Below, piece by piece: positions 37,206 to 43,634 of a stretch of 43,634 nt of DNA. The notes under the pieces were generated by a model. The model saw nothing but the letters and a program-made list of their open reading frames with translations. It ran no database searches and was not told where the DNA came from. Numbering within the stretch: the stretch's first letter is position 1; each line of letters opens with the position of its first letter. The translations under genes were made by a program, and so were the position numbers. The stretch is from CAYFRC01 sp050946115 (GTDB taxonomy: Bacteria > Bacillota > Clostridia > Christensenellales > Aristaeellaceae), in NCBI GenBank assembly GCA_050946115.1, contig JBMNUF010000022.1, positions 1 to 43,634 on the forward strand, read 5' to 3'.

Positions 37206-38081
37206 TTGTCTGAAACGAACCAAGCCCGTGACAAGCTGGAAGAAGTGCAGCAGATTTCTCTCTCGCAGATCCATCCCTTCCCTGAACACCCTTTTCAGGT
37301 GAGGGACGATGAGCTGATGCAGCAGACGATTGACAGTATTCAACAAGTCGGAATACTCACTCCGGTCATCCTCCGGCCTGATGACAGCGGCGGATTTGAA
37401 ATGATCTCCGGGCACAGACGGCTTTACGCGGCTGGGCTTGCCGGTCTTGATACGATCCCTGCTATCGTCAGAAACATGACCGATGATGAAGCGATCATCT
37501 TCATGGTGGACAGCAACTTGCAGAGGGAAACCATTCTCCCAAGCGAGCGAGCCAAAGCCTATAAGATGAAACTGGACGCAATCAAACGGCAAGGCTCACG
37601 CACCGATTTAACTTCTGTCCAAGTTGGACAGAAGTTGACTTCACGGGAACGCATTGCCGAATCCTCGCCTGATAGTCCCTCGCAGATCAGACGTTTTATC
37701 CGCCTGAACGAGCTCGATCCCGCCCTTCTGAAAATGGTTGACGATGGAAAAATCGGGCTGACCCCTGCCGTTGAGCTTTCTTTCCTGAATCCGCAGGAAC
37801 AGACAATGCTCTTGGATACCATCGACAGCGAACAGGCTACGCCGTCTCTTTCTCAGGCACAGCGGATGAAAAAGCTCTCCGGCGAGGGCAAGCTCAACGA
37901 TGACACCATGCTGTCCATTATGATGGAACAGAAAAAACCGGAGAATTGGAATCTGACTCTGCCGATGGATCGGATCAGAAAATTCTTTCCCCGGTCATTT
38001 ACTCCCCAGCAGATGGAGAACACAATCCTCAAGCTGCTTGAAGCATGGCAGAAGAAAAGGCAGCGCCAAAATGAACATTAA
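37206..38081 (+). CDS. ParB/RepB/Spo0J-family partition protein
   Basis: A 291-residue ParB-like protein. The N-terminal ParB nuclease-like domain has LSQIHPFPEHPFQVRDD, GILTPVILRP and MISGHRRLYAA (the GxRR CTP-binding type motif). The DNA-binding HTH region follows (SPSQIRRFIRLNELDPALL, GKIGLTPAVELSFL). TTG at 37206 is the best start because AGGAGGTG lies 5 bases before it; ATG at 37200 overlaps that site. No ParA gene is adjacent. It probably helps maintain the excised element or regulates transfer genes. Confidence 0.9.
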   Translation: MSETNQARDKLEEVQQISLSQIHPFPEHPFQVRDDELMQQTIDSIQQVGILTPVILRPDDSGGFEMISGHRRLYAAGLAGLDTIPAIVRNMTDDEAIIFMVDSNLQRETILPSERAKAYKMKLDAIKRQGSRTDLTSVQVGQKLTSRERIAESSPDSPSQIRRFIRLNELDPALLKMVDDGKIGLTPAVELSFLNPQEQTMLLDTIDSEQATPSLSQAQRMKKLSGEGKLNDDTMLSIMMEQKKPENWNLTLPMDRIRKFFPRSFTPQQMENTILKLLEAWQKKRQRQNEH

Positions 38082-38097
38082 AAAGGAGAATCAAGCT

Positions 38098-38391
38098 ATG
38101 TATAACGTAAACTTCAACATTTCCGGCGATCTTCATATCCACCTCGGCGACGACGTGCTCGACAGCATTTTACCTGACGATCTGCCCGATGATGAGGCCG
38201 AAGACGAAATCGAAGACTTTGAGCCTGACGAAATCGCTCCCTCTGGTCTTATCGTCTCTGTGGAAGGTCTGCCTGCTGACGTTGACCGTGAGGCCATCGA
38301 ATCCATCATCGCGGCGGCAGTCGAACTCCTGAACGCGGAAGTGCGCGAGACTCTGGCGAACCGGAAGGACGAAACTCATGAAAGAGTTTGA
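38098..38391 (+). CDS. Small acidic protein of the conjugative element
   Basis: A 97-residue strongly acidic protein (DDLPDDEAEDEIEDFEPDE) with no recognised family. It starts MYNVNFNISGDLHIHLGDD. ATG 38098 follows AAGGAG by 8 bases, and 16 bases separate it from parB; the open frame extends further upstream inside parB, but that is not needed. It overlaps the next gene by 14 bases, so it is part of the same transcript. Confidence 0.65.
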   Translation: MYNVNFNISGDLHIHLGDDVLDSILPDDLPDDEAEDEIEDFEPDEIAPSGLIVSVEGLPADVDREAIESIIAAAVELLNAEVRETLANRKDETHERV

Positions 38392-38995
38392 CGTTACCAT
38401 CACCGAAAAGCTCCAGGCGGTCGTAACCGTTCAGGCAGAGACAGCCCAAGAAGCCGAGCAGATGGTAAACGATCAATGGCGCTCCGGAGATCATGTTCTG
38501 GATGCGGACAACTTCATTGATGTGGAGTTTGAAGTGTCCAAGGAACGGGAGCTCGCCCAGGAGAAAGCACAATCCGACAAGACCCTGGATGTTCTGCTGG
38601 TCGAACCCGGTCAGTATCCGCGTATGGTTTCCATTTCCGGCGAGCTGGAATCCCTCCAGAAAACGGTCGGCGGATATATCCAGGCCGTCTATCCCTTCGA
38701 CGATCCCGTGGCCATTGTCTGTGACGAGGAAGGCAAGATGAACGGAGCGGCTCTGAACCGCGCCCTGAGGGACGAGGACGGTCAGATCGTGGACATCCTC
38801 GCCGGTCCTTTCTTTGTGTGCGGTCTCGGAGAGGAAGACTTCGCTTCTCTGCCGAAGGAGCTGACTGAGAAATACGAAAGCATGTTTCATCAGCCGGAGA
38901 GCTTCCTCAAATTGGGCTCCCGCATCATGGCGATCCCGATGGAGCCCGCAAAGCCCGCCCCGATGAAAACCGACCATTCTATCGGAGAACGCTGA
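38378..38995 (+). CDS. DpnD/PcfM-like and DUF3846-domain protein
   Basis: A 205-residue protein. Residues 1 to about 52 match the DpnD/PcfM family (MKEFDVTITEKLQAVVTVQA, AEQMVNDQW). Residues about 70-165 match DUF3846 (LLVEPGQYPRMVSI, GGYIQAVYPFDDPVAIVCDE, LAGPFFVCGLGEEDFASLP), a domain common in phages and mobile elements with unknown function. The two domains together are a usual arrangement in Tn1549-like elements. It lies before a terminator, so it ends the rep-par transcript or an attenuated segment of it. Confidence 0.8.
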   Translation: MKEFDVTITEKLQAVVTVQAETAQEAEQMVNDQWRSGDHVLDADNFIDVEFEVSKERELAQEKAQSDKTLDVLLVEPGQYPRMVSISGELESLQKTVGGYIQAVYPFDDPVAIVCDEEGKMNGAALNRALRDEDGQIVDILAGPFFVCGLGEEDFASLPKELTEKYESMFHQPESFLKLGSRIMAIPMEPAKPAPMKTDHSIGER

Positions 38996-39024
38996 ATGAA
39001 TTGTTTCCCCTTCTGTTCGGGAAC

Positions 39025-39046
39025 GCCGCCTTAGCGCGGCTTTTTT
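39025..39046 (+). terminator. Terminator or attenuator before the surface-protein genes
   Basis: GCCGC (39025-39029) pairs with GCGGC (39036-39040), loop CTTAGC region, followed by six Ts (39041-39046). It lies in the same-direction gene run, so it may partly separate expression of the rep-par and surface/transfer modules. Confidence 0.75.
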
Positions 39047-39087
39047 GCTGTCTCAACCGTGAAAACTGAAAACACAGGAGGAATAAA

Positions 39088-39648
39088 ATGTCCACCAAAG
39101 GAAGCAACAACAAGCGCAACACCACCACCCGGAACGCTCTGATCGCTATCGCGGTGCTTCTCGTGATCGCGGTTATCGTGTATTTCGTGCAGAGCGGCAA
39201 GCCCGGCACGGACAAACAGGATGGGACTGAGCCCAGCAATCCCGGCATCATCTACGATTCCAACGCGGTCGAAGGCGGCTGGAACGAAGCCGATCTCGAT
39301 ACAATCGTCGAAGGGCTCAACGAAAAGGTCGAGGAAGGAATGATAAACATTTCCATGAATACCTCGCCCTCTTTCGAGAACGGGTCTGCCGCTGGGAATC
39401 TGATGATCGTCAACGAGGGCGTCAACCGCTATCCGCAGGTCGTGGAGATCATCCGCAACGACACGAATGAGCAGATTTACAAGTCCGGCGCGATCCCTGT
39501 CGGAAGCAAGATCGAATCCGCAAAGCTCAATACCGTCCTGAGTGCCGGCACCTACGAGTGCACGGCGCTTTTCTATAATGTTGATCCCGATACCGGCAAT
39601 TACCTCGGCTGCGCTGGCGCGATCATTCAACTCACCGTCCTTCATTAA
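39088..39648 (+). CDS. Membrane-anchored extracytoplasmic protein of the conjugative element
   Basis: A 186-residue protein with a short basic cytoplasmic start, one membrane helix (ALIAIAVLLVIAVIVYFV, about residues 17-35) and an outside domain. That domain looks beta-rich (GMINISMNTSPSFENGSAAG, LMIVNEGVNRYPQVVEIIR, AGTYECTALFYNVDPDTG). No family name is certain. It heads a set of secreted or anchored proteins in the conjugation region and may be part of the cell-surface apparatus. AGGAGG is placed well before the ATG. Confidence 0.75.
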   Translation: MSTKGSNNKRNTTTRNALIAIAVLLVIAVIVYFVQSGKPGTDKQDGTEPSNPGIIYDSNAVEGGWNEADLDTIVEGLNEKVEEGMINISMNTSPSFENGSAAGNLMIVNEGVNRYPQVVEIIRNDTNEQIYKSGAIPVGSKIESAKLNTVLSAGTYECTALFYNVDPDTGNYLGCAGAIIQLTVLH

Positions 39649-39675
39649 GGCGGTTTCAGAAAAGGAGTAATCAAA

Positions 39676-40296
39676 ATGAAGAAAATTCTCTCTCTCATTC
39701 TCGTCCTCTGCCTGTCCCTTGCCGTCAGCGTCACCGCGTTCGCTGCTGAAATCGACACTTCCGGGGGAACCGGGAGCACCCCGGTCGAGCTGACCACCAC
39801 CAACGGCGGCATCGGCGGCGGTGAAGACGACATCGCGCCGACCAAGCTCAGCGTGACCGTCCCGACCGCTCTGCCTATGGCTATGTCCGACGACGGCTCC
39901 GTCGTTACCGCTACCGGCTGCAAGATCGTCAACAACAGCTATGGCCCGGTGCGCGTGAAGAACGTCACCATTACCGCGGCAAACGGCTGGCACCTGACTG
40001 CTTACGGCGACAAGGCTTCTCTGGCGTGGGAAAAGGTTGACTCTCACAAGCTCGGCTTCGCTATCCGCGTCGGCGGGAGCACCTGGGGTCTTACCACCAC
40101 TGACGACGACACGCAGCTCCTGATCGACGGCCCGATTGTCGGCTGCTATATGTCCGGCGTCGGCAATCCCAACGGCAACTACGCCAATATCGACTACGCG
40201 GCTATCGTTACCCCCATGTCCAGCGCCGTAACCAGCGCCACCGTCGCCACCGTCGTGTTCGTGGTCGAGTGGGACGCTGTGGAATACGCGAAATAA
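39676..40296 (+). CDS. Secreted beta-rich protein 1 of a three-member family
   Basis: A 206-residue protein with a signal peptide (MKKILSLILVLCLSLAVSVT..., cleavage near FAA-EI). A Gly/Thr-rich spacer follows, then the shared domain: LSVTVPTALPMAMSDDGSVV, CKIVNNSYGPVRVKNVTI, ANGWHLTAYGD and an acidic mid-part, closing with TVATVVFVVEWDAV. The same layout recurs in the next two proteins, so these are diverged paralogs. It looks like an immunoglobulin- or pilin-like surface domain, but no known family is assigned. It starts after AAAGGAG, 27 bases from the previous gene. Confidence 0.75.
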   Translation: MKKILSLILVLCLSLAVSVTAFAAEIDTSGGTGSTPVELTTTNGGIGGGEDDIAPTKLSVTVPTALPMAMSDDGSVVTATGCKIVNNSYGPVRVKNVTITAANGWHLTAYGDKASLAWEKVDSHKLGFAIRVGGSTWGLTTTDDDTQLLIDGPIVGCYMSGVGNPNGNYANIDYAAIVTPMSSAVTSATVATVVFVVEWDAVEYAK

Positions 40297-40316
40297 GCAA
40301 TCCCACAGACAAATCA

Positions 40317-40350
40317 GCGGAGGGATGGCGGTTTCCCGCATTCCCTCCGC
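40317..40350 (+). other. Intercistronic hairpin between secreted proteins 1 and 2
   Basis: A perfect 9-bp stem GCGGAGGGA (40317-40325) with TCCCTCCGC (40342-40350), placed between the stop of protein 1 and the binding site of protein 2. No T-run follows. It may protect the upstream mRNA or set unequal expression. Confidence 0.55.
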
Positions 40351-40365
40351 GGAAAGGAAGTAGAA

Positions 40366-40872
40366 ATGAAGAAGAAAACCGTAATGGCATTGATCCTTTC
40401 GCTTCTCCTGATGTTCTCGGTCTCGGTAACGGCCTTTGCGGACAGCAGCACCACGGCGACGGTGCCGGTCACCCTCACCGTTTCCAATGAGTACCGTTCC
40501 GTGAACGTGACCGTGCCCGCTTCGCTCCCGATTTACGTTATCAACGGCAAGGTTGTTGTAGCGGACAGCGCCAAGATCACGAACAACAGCAAAACCGTGT
40601 CTGTCCAGGTCACCGGCCTTTCGGTCACAGATGGGGCGTACAAGGTCGGCAACTATGACAGCTTCAGCGGTTCCAAGACTATCGCGCTCAAAATCAACGG
40701 ATGCAGCACCAAGGGTTCCGGCAGCGTTGCAATCACTCCTTCCGCGTTTCCCGTGATCTCGGCGCAGGGCTCTATGCTTCTGGAATACTTTGCGAAAGTT
40801 TCCGGCGACGCGCCCAACGCGGAGAACGTCCCTGCGGCCAGCGTCATTTTCACTATCTCAATCGTTGACTAA
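40366..40872 (+). CDS. Secreted beta-rich protein 2 of a three-member family
   Basis: A 168-residue secreted protein with a signal peptide (MKKKTVMALILSLLLMFSVS..., cleavage near FAD-SS). The mature part is essentially only the shared domain: RSVNVTVPASLPIYVINGKV, SAKITNNSKTVSVQVTGLSV, and a terminal ASVIFTISIVD strand. It is the shortest of the three relatives. No cell-wall anchor (LPxTG) or membrane helix is seen at the C-terminus. Binding site GGAAAGGAAG precedes the ATG. Confidence 0.75.
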   Translation: MKKKTVMALILSLLLMFSVSVTAFADSSTTATVPVTLTVSNEYRSVNVTVPASLPIYVINGKVVVADSAKITNNSKTVSVQVTGLSVTDGAYKVGNYDSFSGSKTIALKINGCSTKGSGSVAITPSAFPVISAQGSMLLEYFAKVSGDAPNAENVPAASVIFTISIVD

Positions 40873-40882
40873 GGAGGACGCC

Positions 40883-41752
40883 ATGACAAGAACAAGACGC
40901 AGACCGTTTGGAGCAATGCTTCTGGCTGTTCTGTTCCTGATGTCCCTGTTCAGCACCACCGCTTTTGCCTCCGACTTAGAGGAAATCCCCGATGAAGAAC
41001 CGGCGTTTTCGGAAGAACCTGTCCAGCTGTCCGATACGGATATTGAGATCGAGGTGATCCCGGAAACCGAGATCGAGCATACGGAACACAGCTTCAACGC
41101 GGTCTCCTGGGCTTCCCTGAATACCGTCGAACATGAAGTGTATCTGCTTTGTTCTGTGTGCGGAGCTCTTGAAACGGTCACGGAGGGTCATGAACTGGCC
41201 TTCTCCGACTGGATTGCCATCAGCGACACGGAACACCAGCGGGAGAAAAGCTGTATTTGCGGCTTTTCCACCACTGAAACCGCTTTGCACCATGACGACG
41301 ACGGCGATTATCTCTGCGACGACTGTGGCTATCAGCTCGTGCAGCGATTCTCGGTAACCGTACCCGCTTGTCTTCCTATCGCCGTTTCCGAAACCGGCGC
41401 GGTCACTACCGCCGCTAACGCTCAGATCTTCAACAACTCTGCCGGAACGGTCATGGTGACAGATATTTGGGTTTCCGGTGAGAACGGCTGGAGCGTTGTC
41501 CCTTACAACAGAAACATGGCGTCGGAAAAAGTGGACAGCAAACAGATCGGCTTGATGCTAAACAACACGGCTACGGAAATAATCGGCGGCGATAACACTG
41601 CGGTTCTCACGCTCACAGAATACGAGTGGATCATCGCGCCGGATAGTGCGCTGCCTCTGACCTATGATGCCGTCATATCCGCCAACTCACGCCCCATCAT
41701 TGGAGAAACCGTTCTGACCCTGTATTTCGTGGTCGGCTGGGCTCCGAAATAA
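40883..41752 (+). CDS. Secreted beta-rich protein 3, with an added Cys-rich region
   Basis: A 289-residue secreted protein. The signal peptide (MTRTRRRPFGAMLLAVLFLM..., cleavage near AFA-SD) is followed by an acidic stretch. A Cys-rich middle with CSVCGALE, SCICGFS and LCDDCGY (about residues 95-150) resembles a zinc ribbon. The shared domain follows: FSVTVPACLPIAVSETGAVT, AQIFNNSAGTVMVTDIWVSG, ENGWSVVPYN, ending in VLTLYFVVGWAPK. Start set by AAGGAGG; the frame open upstream belongs to the previous gene region. It starts 10 bases after protein 2. Confidence 0.75.
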   Translation: MTRTRRRPFGAMLLAVLFLMSLFSTTAFASDLEEIPDEEPAFSEEPVQLSDTDIEIEVIPETEIEHTEHSFNAVSWASLNTVEHEVYLLCSVCGALETVTEGHELAFSDWIAISDTEHQREKSCICGFSTTETALHHDDDGDYLCDDCGYQLVQRFSVTVPACLPIAVSETGAVTTAANAQIFNNSAGTVMVTDIWVSGENGWSVVPYNRNMASEKVDSKQIGLMLNNTATEIIGGDNTAVLTLTEYEWIIAPDSALPLTYDAVISANSRPIIGETVLTLYFVVGWAPK

Positions 41753-41783
41753 ACCTTAATTCCATCTTGAAAGGAGGGATTTT

Positions 41784-42272
41784 ATGCAGGAAGAGGTTGA
41801 AAACAGGACGGTAACGCTGGCGGTTCGTTCTGCCAAGCTCACCGGGGACGTGCTGAAACAGGCAATCTCCAAATACCTTGCTTATCGGAAGGAAAAAACC
41901 AAAAGCAAAGCCGCTCTCTCTGTGAAGCCCTCCGGCAAACAGACAGTCAAGGAGCTGGTCGGCCAGAATCAAGGCGTCTCAAACATTGAGGTTACGGAGA
42001 AGAATATCAAGGGATTTGAACGGGTAGCCCGGAAGTATGGTGTGGATTACGCCGTCAAGAAGGACTGCTCCGGCGAGATTCCGAAGTACCTTGTCTTCTT
42101 CAAGGCGCGGGACGCCGACGCTCTGACCGCTGCCTTTACCGAGTATTCCAGGAAAGCGGAGAAGAAGAAAGAAAAGCCCTCCGTCATAAAGCTCATCAGG
42201 TCGCTCAAGCCGAAAGAACTCACGAAGGATGTCAACAAGGTTCGGAACAAGGATAAGGGGTTGGAGCTGTGA
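41784..42272 (+). CDS. PcfB-family conjugation protein
   Basis: A 162-residue soluble protein of the PcfB (DUF3801) family: an N-terminal TLAVRSAKLTGDVLKQAISKYL, a central KGFERVARKYGVDYAVKKD and a basic C-terminal tail. PcfB works with the coupling protein PcfC in conjugative transfer in Gram-positive bacteria. AAAGGAGGG precedes the ATG. Its stop overlaps the coupling-protein GTG (GTGA at 42269-42272), as expected for genes acting together. Confidence 0.88.
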   Translation: MQEEVENRTVTLAVRSAKLTGDVLKQAISKYLAYRKEKTKSKAALSVKPSGKQTVKELVGQNQGVSNIEVTEKNIKGFERVARKYGVDYAVKKDCSGEIPKYLVFFKARDADALTAAFTEYSRKAEKKKEKPSVIKLIRSLKPKELTKDVNKVRNKDKGLEL

Positions 42273-43634
42273 AAAAGCCGGTCAATCTCAAGAAAATCAT
42301 CCTCCCGAACCTGCCCTATGCGTTCATAGCCCTGTTCGCAACTAAGGTCGGACAGGGCTGGCGTCTGGCACCCGGAGCTGATTTCTCGCAGAAGGTTCTG
42401 CACATCCTGGAAGGGTTCAGAGAGGCGTTTCAGAGTCTCGCTCCCAGCTTTCACCCCGCAGATCTGCTGATCGGTATCGCGCTTGCCGTCATTCTGCGGC
42501 TTGTCGTCTATGTGAAAAGCAAAAACGCAAAGAAGTTCCGCAAGAACATGGAGTACGGCAGCGCCCGCTGGGGAACGCATGAGGACATTGCCCCTTTTGA
42601 AGACCCCGTATTCAAAAACAACGTAATCCTGACGGAGACTGAGCGGCTTATGATGTCAAACAGGCCGAAAGACCCGCGAAATGCTCGGAACAAGAACGTC
42701 CTTGTTGTGGGTGGCTCCGGTTCCGGCAAAACCCGCTTCTTCATTAAGCCGAACCTCATGCAGCTCCATTCCAGCTACGTTGTCACAGACCCGAAAGGCA
42801 GCATCGTAATCGAGTGCGGGAAGCTCCTCCAGCGCAATCACTACAAGATCAGAATATTCAACACGATCAATTTCAAAAAGTCCCATCACTACAACCCGTT
42901 CGAGTATATCCACTCCGAAAAAGATATTCTGAAGCTCGTCAACACCCTAATCGCCAACACCAAGGGGGACGGCAAATCCGGCGACGACTTCTGGCAGAAA
43001 GCCGAAACGCTTCTCTATACGGCTTTGATTGGGTATATCCATTATGAAGCCCCGAAAGAAGAACAGAACTTTGCTACGCTGATCGAAATGGTCAATGCGA
43101 TGGAAGTCCGCGAGGATGACGAAACCTTTGAAAACCCGGTCGATCTGGCGTTCAAGGAGCTCGCAAGCCGCGAACCGAACCACTTCGCTTGCCGACAGTA
43201 TGCCAAATATAAGCTGGCGGCGGGCAAAACCGCAAAGTCGATCAATATCTCCTGCGGCGCGCGCCTCGCTCCCTTTGACATCCAGGAACTCCGGGAGATC
43301 ACGATGTACGACGAGCTGGAGCTGGACAAGCTCGGAGACAGGAAAACCGCGCTGTTCCTTATCATGTCCGATACCGACAGCACCTTCAATTTCCTGATTT
43401 CAATGGTCTATTCTCAGCTTTTCAATCTGCTCTGTGAGAAGGCCGACGATGTGTACGGCGGGCGTCTGCCGATTCATGTCCGATGCCTGATCGACGAGTG
43501 CGCCAACATCGGCCAGATACCCAACCTCGAAAAGCTGATGGCCACCATCCGCAGCCGTGAGATCTCTGCCTGCCTCGTTTTGCAGGCGCAGTCACAGCTC
43601 AAAGCCCTATACAAAGACAACGCAGACACCATCA
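42269..43634 (+). CDS. VirD4/TraG-type conjugative coupling protein (3' end outside window)
   Basis: The first 455 residues of a coupling ATPase that feeds the relaxase-DNA complex into the mating channel. Two N-terminal membrane segments are seen (YAFIALFATK and LLIGIALAVILRLVVYV). EYGSARWGTHEDI is the family entry motif. Walker A is VLVVGGSGSGKTRFF, and VTDPKGS follows; Walker B is CLIDECANIGQIP with LVLQAQSQL after it. It starts with GTG. The end lies beyond 43634. Confidence 0.94.
   Translation, partial: MKKPVNLKKIILPNLPYAFIALFATKVGQGWRLAPGADFSQKVLHILEGFREAFQSLAPSFHPADLLIGIALAVILRLVVYVKSKNAKKFRKNMEYGSARWGTHEDIAPFEDPVFKNNVILTETERLMMSNRPKDPRNARNKNVLVVGGSGSGKTRFFIKPNLMQLHSSYVVTDPKGSIVIECGKLLQRNHYKIRIFNTINFKKSHHYNPFEYIHSEKDILKLVNTLIANTKGDGKSGDDFWQKAETLLYTALIGYIHYEAPKEEQNFATLIEMVNAMEVREDDETFENPVDLAFKELASREPNHFACRQYAKYKLAAGKTAKSINISCGARLAPFDIQELREITMYDELELDKLGDRKTALFLIMSDTDSTFNFLISMVYSQLFNLLCEKADDVYGGRLPIHVRCLIDECANIGQIPNLEKLMATIRSREISACLVLQAQSQLKALYKDNADTI

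Larger units (their letters stand above)
34953..43634 (+). mobile_element. Left part of a Tn1549-like integrative conjugative element
   Basis: All genes from 35210 to the window end run in one direction and are typical cargo of Clostridial conjugative elements: HTH regulator, RepA_N initiator, ParB, DpnD/PcfM-DUF3846 protein, PcfB and VirD4 coupling protein. The order resembles the Tn1549 family. The left border is inferred at 34953, where homology to the neighbouring poly-Asp gene stops. The integrase, relaxase, mating-pair genes and right end would lie beyond the window. Confidence 0.75.

Overview
The window looks like chromosomal DNA of a fairly GC-rich member of the Clostridia (Bacillota), probably a gut anaerobe. 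This is inferred from strong AGGAGG-type ribosome binding sites, TTGACA/TATAAT promoters, GTG/TTG starts, an rplM leader, ISL3-type insertion sequences and a Tn1549-like conjugative element at the right end. The species cannot be named from the sequence alone.

Positions 1-8170 are mostly minus-strand genes. The 3' end of an ISL3-type insertion sequence opens the window. Reading leftward from 8169 come dprA, an L,D-transpeptidase, an XpaC-like protein, a Cys-rich small protein, and then a tightly overlapping cobalamin lower-ligand and nucleotide-loop operon: cobT, cobU, a UroD/MtaA-like methyltransferase, cobS, a CobU-like protein with a degenerate P-loop, cobC and a TIM-barrel isomerase. A secreted M14 carboxypeptidase with its own promoter and terminator follows on the plus strand (8293-9807).

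From 9830 to 12495 lies an AT-rich island with phage-type gene remnants. It is bracketed by two imperfect direct copies of a structured intergenic repeat. Next come two one-carbon genes, a homocysteine methyltransferase/MTHFR fusion and a pterin-binding domain fused to a GNAT domain, and then an isolated isomerase gene.

Positions 16765-21064 hold a compact plus-strand operon: rsmH, a TGT-like gene, a 16S rRNA methyltransferase of the aminoglycoside-resistance FmrO/Rmt type, rsmI and an APH-like kinase. Three of the five products are predicted to methylate the same few bases of helix 44 of 16S rRNA. Then come minus-strand aroQ and a fused aroE-aroK, an ISL3 insertion sequence with terminal repeats and a target duplication, a small secreted protein, rplM-rpsI with a structured leader, and a complete type I restriction-modification locus (hsdM-hsdS-hsdR).

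Positions 33495-34952 hold a poly-aspartate secreted protein with an RsgI-like N-terminal part, and a second copy cut off at its 5' side. The cut coincides with the left edge of an integrative conjugative element (34953 to the window end). That element carries an HTH regulator, a Cys-rich protein, a RepA_N initiator, ParB, DpnD/PcfM-DUF3846, a membrane-anchored protein, three related secreted proteins of unknown function, PcfB and a VirD4-type coupling protein that runs off the window. The most novel-looking items are the helix-44 modification/APH operon, the trio of secreted conjugative-element proteins, the poly-Asp proteins and the paired structured repeat.
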